The position numbers were made by a program, and so were the translations under genes. Below, piece after piece: positions 9,573-17,081 of a DNA stretch of 52,068 bases. The stretch comes from Dehalococcoidales bacterium (GTDB taxonomy: Bacteria; Chloroflexota; Dehalococcoidia; Dehalococcoidales; CSSed11-197): assembly GCA_028717385.1 (NCBI GenBank), contig JAQUNW010000002.1, positions 67,465-119,532 on the forward strand, given 5' to 3'. The notes beneath the pieces are model-generated. The model saw only the letters and a list, made by a program, of their open reading frames with translations. It was not told the DNA's origin and did no database searches. Positions within the stretch are counted from its first letter, which is position 1. Each line of letters starts with the position of its first letter.

Positions 9573-9577
9573 CACAC
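9552..9577. terminator. 26-bp perfect palindrome over the mutM stop; probable terminator
   Basis: Every base from 9552 to 9577 pairs about the centre 9564/9565 with no spacer (CCCCGGGG core), and it spans the mutM TGA (9570-9572). As RNA it would form a stem of about 11 bp with a 4-nt loop. No T-run follows on the + strand, so a role as intrinsic terminator or mRNA 3' stabiliser is likely but not certain. The rest of 9578-9761 shows no gene; it is AT-rich and has TATAAT at 9723-9728, a possible -10 for the next gene. Confidence 0.5.
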
Positions 9578-9761
9578 AAACATAACTGTCAAATATTCTC
9601 TTTGCCCGGTCAATACAAGCACATTTACAGTCCATTTATTACAGTCCGTGTCCTGGTGTGCTGCTTAATAGTTGTAAAGATGCAGTCGGTGGAGAATATA
9701 ATGCTATATAAAAATATTTCGGTATAATGAAAAAATTTAATCTGCTACAAGGGGGACGGAT

Positions 9762-10136
9762 TTGAGTTCAAGAGATATTATCAAACCGGTGGTTATGGTT
9801 ATCGGTCTTGTAATATGTGGGCTTGCAGCCGGTTTCTTGGCTGCGTTCATTGCTTCACGCGTTTTCGAAGGAGATGCTGGCGGATGGGGCGGTCTTGTCG
9901 GGGCTATAGTTGGAATGGCGGCAGGTTACCCCCTTGGGGTAGTACTGGGTATGGTGGCAACCAGGTGGATAATCAAGTATCCCGGTTCGCTCTTATTGGG
10001 AATACCAGGTGTACTGATTGTGCCGGTACTTTGTTTTGCTCTTGCCGAGTTGATCGGTAATCCGGACTTTATTTTTGGATCTATGTTTATTGTATCTCCT
10101 CTAGTGGGTACAATAGCATATCACCTTAGAAGATAG
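9762..10136 (+). CDS. Small four-TM membrane protein, unknown function
   Basis: 124 aa, start TTG with a strong AAGGGGG Shine-Dalgarno at 9749-9755 (6-nt spacing). Four hydrophobic segments lie at about residues 8-30, 40-65, 70-90 and 100-120, rich in Gly and Ala and with few charges. TATAAT at 9723-9728 could be its -10. Its 3' end abuts the convergent tRNA cluster. I recognise no family; Gly-rich packing of the helices suggests a tightly packed bundle, but no function can be assigned. Confidence 0.65.
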   Translation: MSSRDIIKPVVMVIGLVICGLAAGFLAAFIASRVFEGDAGGWGGLVGAIVGMAAGYPLGVVLGMVATRWIIKYPGSLLLGIPGVLIVPVLCFALAELIGNPDFIFGSMFIVSPLVGTIAYHLRR

Positions 10137-10140
10137 AAGT

Positions 10141-10215
<75 letters not shown>

Positions 10216-10231
10216 TGTTAAATCCGCAAAA

Positions 10232-10252
10232 CGGGGCAGAATATCTGCCCCG
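10232..10252. other. Hairpin in the tRNA-Gly/tRNA-Cys spacer
   Basis: Nine-base arms (10232-10240 and 10244-10252) around a 3-nt loop, GC-rich. It could guide processing of the polycistronic tRNA transcript or attenuate tRNA-Cys. There is no T-run. Confidence 0.35.
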
Positions 10253-10261
10253 GCAAACTGC

Positions 10262-10336
10262 TGGAGCGGAAGACGAGATTCGAACTCGCGACCTCCTCCT
10301 TGGCAAGGAGGCATTCTACCGCTGAACTACTTCCGC
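10262..10336 (-). tRNA. tRNA-Gly (GCC)
   Basis: Acceptor stem GCGGAAG/CTTCCGC, anticodon loop TTGCCAA giving GCC, T-arm GAGTTCGAATCTC, encoded 3' CCA. Third in the operon on the minus strand. Confidence 0.95.
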
Positions 10337-10350
10337 TTATACATTGTTAA

Positions 10351-10437
10351 TGGTGCCGAGAGTGGGATTTGAACCCACACGAGCTAAACGCTCACTAGCC
10401 CCTCAAGCTAGCGTGTCTGCCATTCCACCACCTCGGC
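10351..10437 (-). tRNA. tRNA-Leu (GAG)
   Basis: 87-nt class II tRNA with a long variable arm (TAGTGAGCGTTTAGCTCGT region). The anticodon loop TTGAGGG gives GAG. Acceptor GCCGAGG pairs with TCTCGGC, with discriminator A and encoded CCA. Confidence 0.94.
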
Positions 10438-10446
10438 AGAAAAATC

Positions 10447-10522
10447 TGGCAGGAGCGGAAGGACTCGAACCCTCGACCGGCGGTTTTGGAGACCGCTGCT
10501 CTACCAACTGAGCTACACTCCT
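10447..10522 (-). tRNA. tRNA-Trp (CCA anticodon)
   Basis: Acceptor AGGAGTG pairs with CGCTCCT (one G-T), D-arm AGCTCAGTTGGTAGAGC, anticodon loop CTCCAAA giving CCA, T-arm GAGGGTTCGAGTCCTTC, discriminator G, encoded 3' CCA. First gene of the minus-strand tRNA operon, 13 nt downstream of the promoter box. Confidence 0.95.
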
Positions 10523-10535
10523 AAGCCAAGGACAT

Positions 10536-10564
10536 ATAATACCATAAAACGGCTTGATTTGTAA
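10536..10564 (-). promoter_or_regulatory. Promoter of the four-tRNA operon
   Basis: On the minus strand TTACAA (10564-10559), a 17-nt spacer, then TATTAT (10541-10536), with a TGG extension. It lies directly upstream of tRNA-Trp. Positions 10565-10662 hold nothing else recognisable. Confidence 0.65.
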
Positions 10565-10662
10565 CCCTGGCTGCCGGACAGTAGCGGTCATGCTCCAATC
10601 ACAGAGTACCATTATATTTTATTATGCCTGTCTTCGTCCAGAGCGATTGCCAGCTACGCTTG

Positions 10663-11316
10663 TTAGAGGTCAATGCCCAGCATGCCAAAGATTCCCTTGA
10701 AACCAAAATACCCGGTATATGCGATTAGTGTACATTTAATAAGCTTGCCGGCGAAGGTTATTGCCGCATACCGCTTGATGCCGAAACGCGATGCTCCCAT
10801 CATCAGCGAAGCTGGGTAAAAAAATGGATTCATTATGGCTGAGAGCAGGAAAAGGGTGATACGGCCCCTTTTTTCTATCAGGGAGGATATTTTATCGCTC
10901 AGGCGCTTCCACCAGCCTGATTTGGGTGCAGAAAAGGGAGCGCTCCCGCCCACTCCGGTTACGTAAATACTCAATGCCCCCAGGGTTTCTCCCAGGGAAC
11001 ATATTCCTCCAACAAAAATAGGGCCGAGAACATCCGGTCCTATTAGAGGTTTTACTACGCCGCCCAGCGCAAACTGCACTGCCAGCATGGGCACCGGAAC
11101 AAGAACCGTAGCACTGCCTAATGCACTGATAACAAATCCGCCGGCATATCCATAACCAGCTATGCGGTATATGGCGTCCCAGTTTAAAGCCAGCGCGGCT
11201 CCTAGTCCGAGAGTGAATATTATGGTCAAGATGGCAATCGCATATTGCCATCTGTTTCTGTTCCGGGTGCCAGAGTTCTCAATTTCCGGTTTTGGATTTT
11301 GTATATGTTCCGGCAT
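10663..11316 (-). CDS. VTT-domain (DedA/TVP38-like) membrane protein
   Basis: 217 aa. A soluble N-tail of about 20 residues, then a helix (about 24-44), a pair of membrane segments around the conserved region VPVPMLAVQFALGG, and a C-terminal helix pair. The Gly-rich stretch GGICSLGETLGALSIYVTG followed by a polar loop and PFFYPASLMMGASRFG matches the VTT layout. Family members act in membrane lipid scrambling or undecaprenyl/phospholipid recycling in other bacteria; the substrate here is unknown. It lies 49 nt downstream of hspR on the same strand and may be co-transcribed. A second family member is at 30144-30770. Confidence 0.75.
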   Translation of the reverse strand: MPEHIQNPKPEIENSGTRNRNRWQYAIAILTIIFTLGLGAALALNWDAIYRIAGYGYAGGFVISALGSATVLVPVPMLAVQFALGGVVKPLIGPDVLGPIFVGGICSLGETLGALSIYVTGVGGSAPFSAPKSGWWKRLSDKISSLIEKRGRITLFLLSAIMNPFFYPASLMMGASRFGIKRYAAITFAGKLIKCTLIAYTGYFGFKGIFGMLGIDL

Positions 11317-11365
11317 TAATAAACATTGTTCCTTTCTGGAGTTAGAGTTTCTTAACAGGTGGTAA

Positions 11366-11695
11366 TTAATGTCCCTGTTTATTAATAGAAGACTGCAGGT
11401 TGTCCAGTCTCTTTTCTAATTCTTCTTTATCTTTCTGCAGCTCGGCAAGCTGTCGGCTCATTCTCAAGATAATCTCAACTCCGGCCAGGTTGACTCCAAG
11501 CTCGTCCATCAGGGTTTTAACCTTGCGTATAAGCATCAAGTCATAGTCTGAATAAAGCCTGATGTTACCAGGAGAACGTGCCGGTTTTACTATACCAATC
11601 TTTTCATAATATCGCAGGGTATACGTTTGAGTTCCAAGCATTTCGGCTGCAATGCTAATTACGTAACGAGGTCTATTTTCTTTTTCCATACTCAT
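11366..11695 (-). CDS. hspR: HspR-type MerR-family heat-shock repressor
   Basis: 109 aa. The N-terminal winged helix-turn-helix reads YVISIAAEMLGTQTYTLRYYEKIG, then GNIRLYSDYDLMLIRKVKTL, then the HspR hallmark LGVNLAGVEIIL, and a C-terminal coiled coil rich in Lys and Glu. HspR represses chaperone operons by binding HAIR repeats, often with DnaK as co-repressor. It lies 15 nt downstream of dnaJ, the usual pairing. No dnaK or grpE is in the window. Start is ATG 11695; ATG 11689 is two codons later and equally possible. Confidence 0.88.
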   Translation of the reverse strand: MSMEKENRPRYVISIAAEMLGTQTYTLRYYEKIGIVKPARSPGNIRLYSDYDLMLIRKVKTLMDELGVNLAGVEIILRMSRQLAELQKDKEELEKRLDNLQSSINKQGH

Positions 11696-11710
11696 TATTC
11701 TTCAAGCCGG

Positions 11711-12703
11711 TTATGCCGGTCTCAATTCCTTAAGATTTTCGAATAACCGCTTTTCTTCTGGCGTTAACCTGGTTGGCAAAACGACTTTTACGTGAGCAAT
11801 TAAATCACCGCTGCCTGGTTTACCAAGATGTGGCATTCCTCGACCTGCCAATTTGAAGCTGCGGTTGTTCTGTGTTTCTGCCGGGATTTTCAACGCCAAT
11901 ACTTTTCCGTCGGGAGTAGGAATATTCACTTCACCGCCCAGGATGGCTGTAAGTAGAGGTACATCGACTGTGACATGCAAATCATCATCAATACGCTCAA
12001 ACTTAGGGTGAGGTTTAACCTTTACAGAAATGAAAAGGTCTCCAGGTAGCCCGCCAGCAAAACCCACACCACCTTTACCGGCAAGACGGACCCTTGAGCC
12101 AGTTCGTACTCCAGCCGGAACCTTGACTTCGAGCCTTTTAACTTGCCGGGTAGTCCCGGAGCCATGGCAGCGGGAACAGGCTGTATTGTTGGTAACGCCG
12201 GTCCCATTGCAGGCAGGACAAGCCCCCTCGGCTTCCAGGCTAAGCAGACGGTTGGTTCCGGTAAAAGCCTCTTGCAGGGTGATCTCTACAGGGTATTCTA
12301 TATCCTGGCCTTTTTGGGGGCGGGTACGGCGCTTGTGACGGCCAAAAAGTTCTTCAAAGATACTCCCAAGGTCGCCGGTTTCTGTTCTGAAATGAGCACT
12401 GCCGGTGCCGCTAGATCCGCTGAAATCGAATCCTTCGAATGGGTTTCCCCCTGTTCGGGTTTTTGAAAATTGGTCGGCATATTGCCATTGCTCACCGAAC
12501 TGATCGTACTTTTTACGCTTTTGGGCATCATGAAGTACTTCATAGGCCTTGCTTATTTCTTTAAACTTGTCCTCAGCTTCCTTGTTGTTGGGATTTACAT
12601 CCGGATGATATTTGCGGGCAAGTTTGCGGAAAGCTTGCTTTATTTCCTTTTCTGAAGCTTCGCGGTTAATTCCCAGGATTTTATAATAGTCTTTTTCTGC
12701 CAC
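11711..12703 (-). CDS. dnaJ: DnaJ/CbpA-type co-chaperone with half a zinc domain
   Basis: 330 aa. The J domain (1-70) has the HPD motif at 33-35 that stimulates DnaK ATPase. A Gly/Phe linker (about 80-120) follows, then substrate-binding domains with [11 protein letters not shown] and a C-terminal [18 protein letters not shown] region. Canonical DnaJ has four CxxCxGxG repeats; here there are only two, CPACNGTG (162-169) and CSRCHGSG (176-183), so a single zinc site. GTG 12703 is chosen over TTG 12709 because AAGGGTG lies 7 nt upstream of it. First gene of dnaJ-hspR, with a consensus promoter 22 nt upstream. Confidence 0.9.
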   Translation of the reverse strand: MAEKDYYKILGINREASEKEIKQAFRKLARKYHPDVNPNNKEAEDKFKEISKAYEVLHDAQKRKKYDQFGEQWQYADQFSKTRTGGNPFEGFDFSGSSGTGSAHFRTETGDLGSIFEELFGRHKRRTRPQKGQDIEYPVEITLQEAFTGTNRLLSLEAEGACPACNGTGVTNNTACSRCHGSGTTRQVKRLEVKVPAGVRTGSRVRLAGKGGVGFAGGLPGDLFISVKVKPHPKFERIDDDLHVTVDVPLLTAILGGEVNIPTPDGKVLALKIPAETQNNRSFKLAGRGMPHLGKPGSGDLIAHVKVVLPTRLTPEEKRLFENLKELRPA

Positions 12704-12724
12704 GATCAATCACCCTTGGTAACA

Positions 12725-12753
12725 ATTATAAATGGCAGATATTAACCTGTCAA
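12725..12753 (-). promoter_or_regulatory. Consensus promoter of dnaJ-hspR
   Basis: On the minus strand a perfect TTGACA (12753-12748), 17-nt spacer, perfect TATAAT (12730-12725). This is the strongest match to the housekeeping consensus in the window, as expected for a promoter that needs a repressor. Confidence 0.8.
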
Positions 12754-12792
12754 AACAAGTTTAGTATTATTAATAAACGTTTGTTAAACATT

Positions 12793-12826
12793 ATTCAACG
12801 AGAGGTTTGAATAAATATGATCCAAG
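12793..12826. promoter_or_regulatory. Putative HspR operator (HAIR-like repeats)
   Basis: TTTGAAT (12806-12812), exactly 7 nt, ATCCAAG (12820-12826) resembles the HAIR consensus CTTGAGT-N7-ACTCAAG with 4 of 14 mismatches. A third half-site, ATTCAA (12793-12798), forms a second inverted repeat with TTGAAT. It lies between the dnaJ and pyrG promoters, about 40-70 bp upstream of the dnaJ -35, which is further than usual for a repressor site. Confidence 0.35.
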
Positions 12827-12855
12827 TACAATAAAGAAAAAATAAATAAAAATAC

Positions 12856-12885
12856 TTGACACATACTTCGTGCGATACCTATAAT
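12856..12885 (+). promoter_or_regulatory. Consensus promoter upstream of pyrG
   Basis: TTGACA (12856-12861), 18-nt spacer, TATAAT (12880-12885). Start near 12892 would give a leader of about 105 nt before pyrG. The leader contains a 10-codon reading frame (ATG 12894 to TAA 12926) and a small CGCTA/TAGCG repeat. A second box, TATAGA (12984-12989), lies 8 nt before the pyrG ATG. Confidence 0.7.
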
Positions 12886-12997
12886 TAACCAACATGTTCC
12901 CCCGCTATTTAGCGCTCTCAATCTAAATTTATGTTGTGCTTCGTGGCAAAATTCTTATCCAAAGATTCCGGGTAAATATTGCGTATAGATTGATATT

Positions 12998-14632
12998 ATG
13001 ACCAAATATATTTTTGTAACTGGCGGTGTTGTAAGTTCTGTAGGCAAGGGTATCACAGTTGCCTCGATTGGCAATATCCTTAAAAGCCGGGGGATAGAAG
13101 TTTCGGTACAAAAACTCGACCCCTATTTAAATGTCGATCCTGGTACCATGTCTCCTTATCAGCATGGCGAAGTCTTTGTAACCAAAGATGGGGCTGAGAC
13201 CGATCTCGATCTTGGTAATTATGAGCGTTTTATAGATATTGAGCTAACGGCTATATCCAATACGACCTCTGGCCAGATTTATTCTTCGGTTATCACCAAA
13301 GAAAGGCGTGGAGACTATCTTGGCGGAACGATACAGGTTGTCCCTCATGTAGTAGGTGAAATTAAACAGTATTTTTTGCGCCTGGCTGATATTTCCCAGG
13401 CTGACGTTATACTGGTTGAAGTGGGCGGTACAGTTGGGGACATTGAAGGCCAGCCTTTCCTTGAAGCGATCCGGCAGATGCGCAAAGATGTCGGGCGGGA
13501 TAACGTACTGTATGTACATGTTACTCTGTTGCCCTATATCTCCACCACCAAGGAGCTTAAGACCAAACCTACCCAGCACAGTGTGAATGAATTGCGCCGC
13601 ATAGGTATCCAGCCGGATATCATCGTTTGCAGGAGTGACTATCCAATTTCTGACAGTATCAGGGACAAGCTTTCCCTGTTTTGTGATGTTGAACGGGAGG
13701 CGGTGATTCCTCTCCCCAACGTTGAGACAATTTACGAAGTTCCGCTAGTGCTTGAGGCGGAACACGCCGGGGACCTGATTGTTAAAAGGCTGGGGCTCAA
13801 TGCCCGCCCTTCAGACTTGAATGATTGGCGGCATATGGTATCCCTGCTTAAAAAACCGGCTACTTCGGTTAATATTGCCCTGGTTGGCAAGTATATTGAA
13901 TTGGAAGATGCTTATTATTCAGTAAGAGAAGCTCTCTGCCACGCAGGACTACACAACTCTTGCTGTATTAATATTGAATGGATTCATTCGGAAGACCTAG
14001 AAAAGAACGGTGTTGAGCATTACCTGCGGGATGTACAAGGTATCCTGATTCCGGGCGGGTTTGGTATCAGGGGTATTGAAGGTATGATTAAAGCAGCTGC
14101 ATATGCCCGGGAGAATCGTATTCCTTATTTTGGTTTATGTCTTGGAATGCAGGTGATGGTGATTGAATATGGCCGGTTTGTGCTGAAAGATCCAAAGGCC
14201 AATTCATCAGAATTCGATCCTGAAACAGCTAATCCTGTAATCGACCTGATGCCGAAACAGAAAAATCTCCCGGACAAAGGTGGAACGATGAGGCTGGGCA
14301 ATTATTCCTGTTCGATACTTCCCGGAACGCTGGCTGCTCAGGCCTATGGTAAATCGATGGTAGTTGAGCGCCATCGGCATCGTTATGAGTTTAACAACGA
14401 TTACAGGGAGCTATTCCAGAAGGAAGGGATGATCTACAGTGGGCTTTCTCCGGATGAGACACTGGTTGAGATATGTGAGTTGAAAGACCATCCATGGATG
14501 CTGGGAACTCAATTCCACCCAGAATTCCTTTCACGCCCGCAACGACCCCATCCATTATTCTGCGGGTTTGTTGAAGCTGCTAAACAGGTTCTCAGGGAAG
14601 GCGCTCAACCGACCCTGCCTTTAAACCAGTAG
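12998..14632 (+). CDS. pyrG: CTP synthase
   Basis: 544 aa. ATP-dependent amination of UTP to CTP using glutamine. The N-terminal synthase domain shows [30 protein letters not shown] and [18 protein letters not shown]. The C-terminal glutamine amidotransferase has the nucleophile Cys in FGLCLGMQ and the His/Glu of QFHPEF. Full length. No Shine-Dalgarno precedes the ATG, so it either uses the long leader from the upstream promoter or a leaderless transcript from the TATAGA box. First gene of pyrG-tal-rho. Confidence 0.96.
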   Translation: MTKYIFVTGGVVSSVGKGITVASIGNILKSRGIEVSVQKLDPYLNVDPGTMSPYQHGEVFVTKDGAETDLDLGNYERFIDIELTAISNTTSGQIYSSVITKERRGDYLGGTIQVVPHVVGEIKQYFLRLADISQADVILVEVGGTVGDIEGQPFLEAIRQMRKDVGRDNVLYVHVTLLPYISTTKELKTKPTQHSVNELRRIGIQPDIIVCRSDYPISDSIRDKLSLFCDVEREAVIPLPNVETIYEVPLVLEAEHAGDLIVKRLGLNARPSDLNDWRHMVSLLKKPATSVNIALVGKYIELEDAYYSVREALCHAGLHNSCCINIEWIHSEDLEKNGVEHYLRDVQGILIPGGFGIRGIEGMIKAAAYARENRIPYFGLCLGMQVMVIEYGRFVLKDPKANSSEFDPETANPVIDLMPKQKNLPDKGGTMRLGNYSCSILPGTLAAQAYGKSMVVERHRHRYEFNNDYRELFQKEGMIYSGLSPDETLVEICELKDHPWMLGTQFHPEFLSRPQRPHPLFCGFVEAAKQVLREGAQPTLPLNQ

Positions 14633-14654
14633 AACACTGCGGAGGTAAAAATAC

Positions 14655-15311
14655 GTGCGCATTTTTCTGGATACAGCCAACGTCGAAGAGATTGCCCATG
14701 GGGTAAAAATCGGCGTGGTTAGTGGAGTTACTACCAATCCTTCCCTGGTATCAAAAGAAGGTTGCCGGAGCTATCAGGAGCTGGTGCAAAAGATTTGCAC
14801 TGTAACCTCTGGTGATGTTTCCGTTGAAGTTACAGAAGAAAACGTGGAGGGTATGCTTGCCCAGGCACGGCAGATTTCGAAATGGGCTCCCAATGTCGTG
14901 GTAAAAATTCCGGCTACTGAACCGGGGCTTGAAGCCACTTCGATATTGACCAGGGAAGGTATCAGGATTAATATGACCCTTTGTTTTTCATTGAATCAGG
15001 CTTTGCTGGCTGCGCTGGCAGGAGCCAGTTATATTAGCCCATTTGTCGGAAGGTTAGATGATATTGGGGAAGACGGTATGGCGCTTATAGCTGATATTGT
15101 TAATCTTTATAATCGGCATGCTTATGAAACAAAAGTGCTTGCAGCAAGTATTCGTCATCCCTATCACGTATTGCATGCTGCCAGGGTTGGTGCTCATGTA
15201 ATTACTATGCCATACAATGTACTAAAACAAATGATTAAACACCCCCTGACCGATATAGGTATTGAGCGCTTTCTTTCAGATTGGCGTCAATCGGGTTCGG
15301 CCTTCAGCTAG
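14655..15311 (+). CDS. tal: Transaldolase (small TalC/MipB type)
   Basis: 218 aa. Transfers dihydroxyacetone units between sugar phosphates in the non-oxidative pentose phosphate pathway. The short class I aldolase barrel shows FLDTANVEEI, GVTTNPSLVSKEG, the Schiff-base lysine in VVVKIPATEPGLEA, and YISPFVGRLDDIGEDG. Fructose-6-phosphate aldolase is the close relative; the FVGRLDD sequence fits the transaldolase subgroup better. GTG start with GGAGG at 14641-14645. It sits between pyrG and rho (10 nt to rho). Confidence 0.88.
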   Translation: MRIFLDTANVEEIAHGVKIGVVSGVTTNPSLVSKEGCRSYQELVQKICTVTSGDVSVEVTEENVEGMLAQARQISKWAPNVVVKIPATEPGLEATSILTREGIRINMTLCFSLNQALLAALAGASYISPFVGRLDDIGEDGMALIADIVNLYNRHAYETKVLAASIRHPYHVLHAARVGAHVITMPYNVLKQMIKHPLTDIGIERFLSDWRQSGSAFS

Positions 15312-15321
15312 AGAGGTAAAT

Positions 15322-16587
15322 ATGGAAATCAGTCAATTGGAAAATAAAACTCGCGAAGAGTTACTTGAAATTGCTAAAGAAAGCGGACTTTCGAATTATA
15401 CCAGTTTGAAGAAGCAGGATATTGTTCTGCGTCTTCTTAAGGCTAGTGCCGAACAGCAAGGCAACTTGTTCTGCAATGGCATCCTGGATATTATGGCCGA
15501 CGGTTATGGATTTTTAAGGCAGGAGAGTTTGCTTCCCGGTAATTCCGATATATATGTCTCGCAATCTCAGATTCGACGTTTTGGATTACGCACTGGTGAC
15601 ATGGTAATAGGCCAGGGCAGACCAGCCAAGGCTGGAGAGAAATATTTTAGCCTGCTAAGGGTAGAGGCGATAAACGGACTTGATCCGGAACAAGCCAAGG
15701 GCAGGCCGCATTTTGGATCTCTGACTCCGACTTATCCGGATGAACTCGTTGATCTTGAAACCTCACCGGCCAATCTCTCGACTCGTCTGATAAATCTGAT
15801 TGCCCCGATCGGCAGAGGGCAGCGCGGGCTTATCGTGTCCCCTCCTAAAGCTGGAAAAACGATGTTGTTAAAAGCCATCGCTAATGCGGTTACTGCTAAA
15901 TATAACGACATTCATCTGATGGTATGTCTTATCGGGGAGAGACCTGAAGAAGTTACCGACATGAAACGTTCTGTTAGGGGCGAGGTAATTAGTGCCACCT
16001 TTGATGAAGCAGTTGAAAACCAGACCAGAGTGAGCGAGCTTGCACTGGAAAGAGCTAAACGACTAGTTGAGGGCGGTAAAGACGTTTTCATTTTGCTTGA
16101 CGGTATTACCCGTCTTACCAGGGCATACAACTTGGCAATGCCTTCTAGCGGCCGCACCTTGTCTGGCGGACTTGATCCAGCAGCTTTGCATCCGGCCAAA
16201 CGCTTTTTTGGAGCCGCTCGCAATGTTGATGAAGGAGGAAGTCTGACTATTATTGCCACCTGCTTGATAGATACCGGCTCTCGAATGGATGATCTTATCT
16301 ATGAAGAGTTCAAGGGTACGGGCAACATGGAATTGCACCTTGATCGCAAACTGGCCGAGCGGCACACATTCCCAGCAATTGACATCCTTCGTAGTGGTAC
16401 ACGGCGTGACGATTTGCTTATTGACGAATCAGTGCAGAAGCAAATCTGGTTACTTAAACGCATGATATCTATGATGTCATCTGACTCGGTGAATTCAACT
16501 GAAACCACTGAGCGCATTCTTGAGCGAATGGCTAGAACCAGCAGCAACGCTGAATTTTTAACCAAACTGGGCAAGGATTCGGCTTAA
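15322..16587 (+). CDS. rho: Transcription termination factor Rho
   Basis: 421 aa. Hexameric RNA-dependent ATPase that ends transcription. The N-terminal Rho_N helices are followed by the OSB RNA-binding domain (GILDIMADGYGFLR), then the ATPase core: Walker A PPKAGKTM, Walker B VFILLDGITRLTRAYN, GSLTIIATCLIDTGSRMDD and the C-terminal DLLIDESVQKQIW. The Walker B run has Gly where most Rho proteins have Ser. ATG 15322 is preferred to upstream in-frame codons because GAGAGG precedes it and Rho_N starts there. A strong terminator follows. Confidence 0.95.
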   Translation: MEISQLENKTREELLEIAKESGLSNYTSLKKQDIVLRLLKASAEQQGNLFCNGILDIMADGYGFLRQESLLPGNSDIYVSQSQIRRFGLRTGDMVIGQGRPAKAGEKYFSLLRVEAINGLDPEQAKGRPHFGSLTPTYPDELVDLETSPANLSTRLINLIAPIGRGQRGLIVSPPKAGKTMLLKAIANAVTAKYNDIHLMVCLIGERPEEVTDMKRSVRGEVISATFDEAVENQTRVSELALERAKRLVEGGKDVFILLDGITRLTRAYNLAMPSSGRTLSGGLDPAALHPAKRFFGAARNVDEGGSLTIIATCLIDTGSRMDDLIYEEFKGTGNMELHLDRKLAERHTFPAIDILRSGTRRDDLLIDESVQKQIWLLKRMISMMSSDSVNSTETTERILERMARTSSNAEFLTKLGKDSA

Positions 16588-16597
16588 AAACAAGTAA

Positions 16598-16633
16598 GGG
16601 CGGTTTCCAATCCGGAGCCGCCCATTTTTGTTT
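16598..16633 (+). terminator. Intrinsic terminator after rho
   Basis: GGGCGG (16598-16603) pairs with CCGCCC (16618-16623), with further TCC/GGA pairing inside, followed by ATTTTTGTTT. Confidence 0.85.
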
Positions 16634-16664
16634 ACTATCATGCCTTGGGAAGTAAAAGCTTTAA

Positions 16665-16694
16665 TTGAGTATTTCCCGGGAATTCTGTTATACT
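16665..16694 (+). promoter_or_regulatory. Promoter of tRNA-Glu
   Basis: TTGAGT (16665-16670), 18-nt spacer, TATACT (16689-16694), with TGT extension at 16686-16688. Ten nt before the tRNA. Confidence 0.7.
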
Positions 16695-16704
16695 CTTAAG
16701 TCGC

Positions 16705-16777
16705 GCCCCCATCGTCTAGAGGACTAGGACAGCGGCCTTTCAAGCCGTCAACAGGGATTCGAATTCCCTTGGGGGCA
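16705..16777 (+). tRNA. tRNA-Glu (TTC)
   Basis: Acceptor GCCCCCA/TGGGGGC, D-arm with GGACTAGGACA, anticodon loop CTTTCAA giving TTC, T-arm AGGGATTCGAATTCCCT. Discriminator A is followed by TTT, so CCA is not encoded, unlike the four tRNAs at 10141-10522. Confidence 0.95.
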
Positions 16778-16828
16778 TTTACTTTAATCCTTTTGTTTTT
16801 ATTCCCAAACACCAGAGCCATTAGTAAT

Positions 16829-17077
16829 TTATATTTGCGGTTTTTTATCTCTCAAGGGTTTGAGTAGATATTCCAGACCGTTTACTTTAATCTCATAGAT
16901 ACTTGATAGCAAAAATCCCAGCTTCCCCGATGGAAAACCATTACGACTAAACCAAACCAGATATGGTTCCGGCAGATCGCACAGTAAACACCCTTTATAC
17001 TTTCCATACGGCATATGTGTGTTTGCCAGCTCCAGAAGCACCCGTGAATTACTCGTGTTGTATTTATCCTGCTCCAT
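16829..17077 (-). CDS. DUF3820 family small protein
   Basis: 82 aa. The sequence MPYGKYKGCLLCDLP, then EPYLVWFSRNGFPSGKLG and YEIKVNGLEYLLKPL, is the hallmark of the DUF3820 family, a small domain that elsewhere occurs alone or with exonuclease domains. The function is unknown. It starts 4 nt downstream of tex on the same strand, so the two are co-transcribed. Confidence 0.8.
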   Translation of the reverse strand: MEQDKYNTSNSRVLLELANTHMPYGKYKGCLLCDLPEPYLVWFSRNGFPSGKLGFLLSSIYEIKVNGLEYLLKPLRDKKPQI

Positions 17078-17081
17078 TCAG

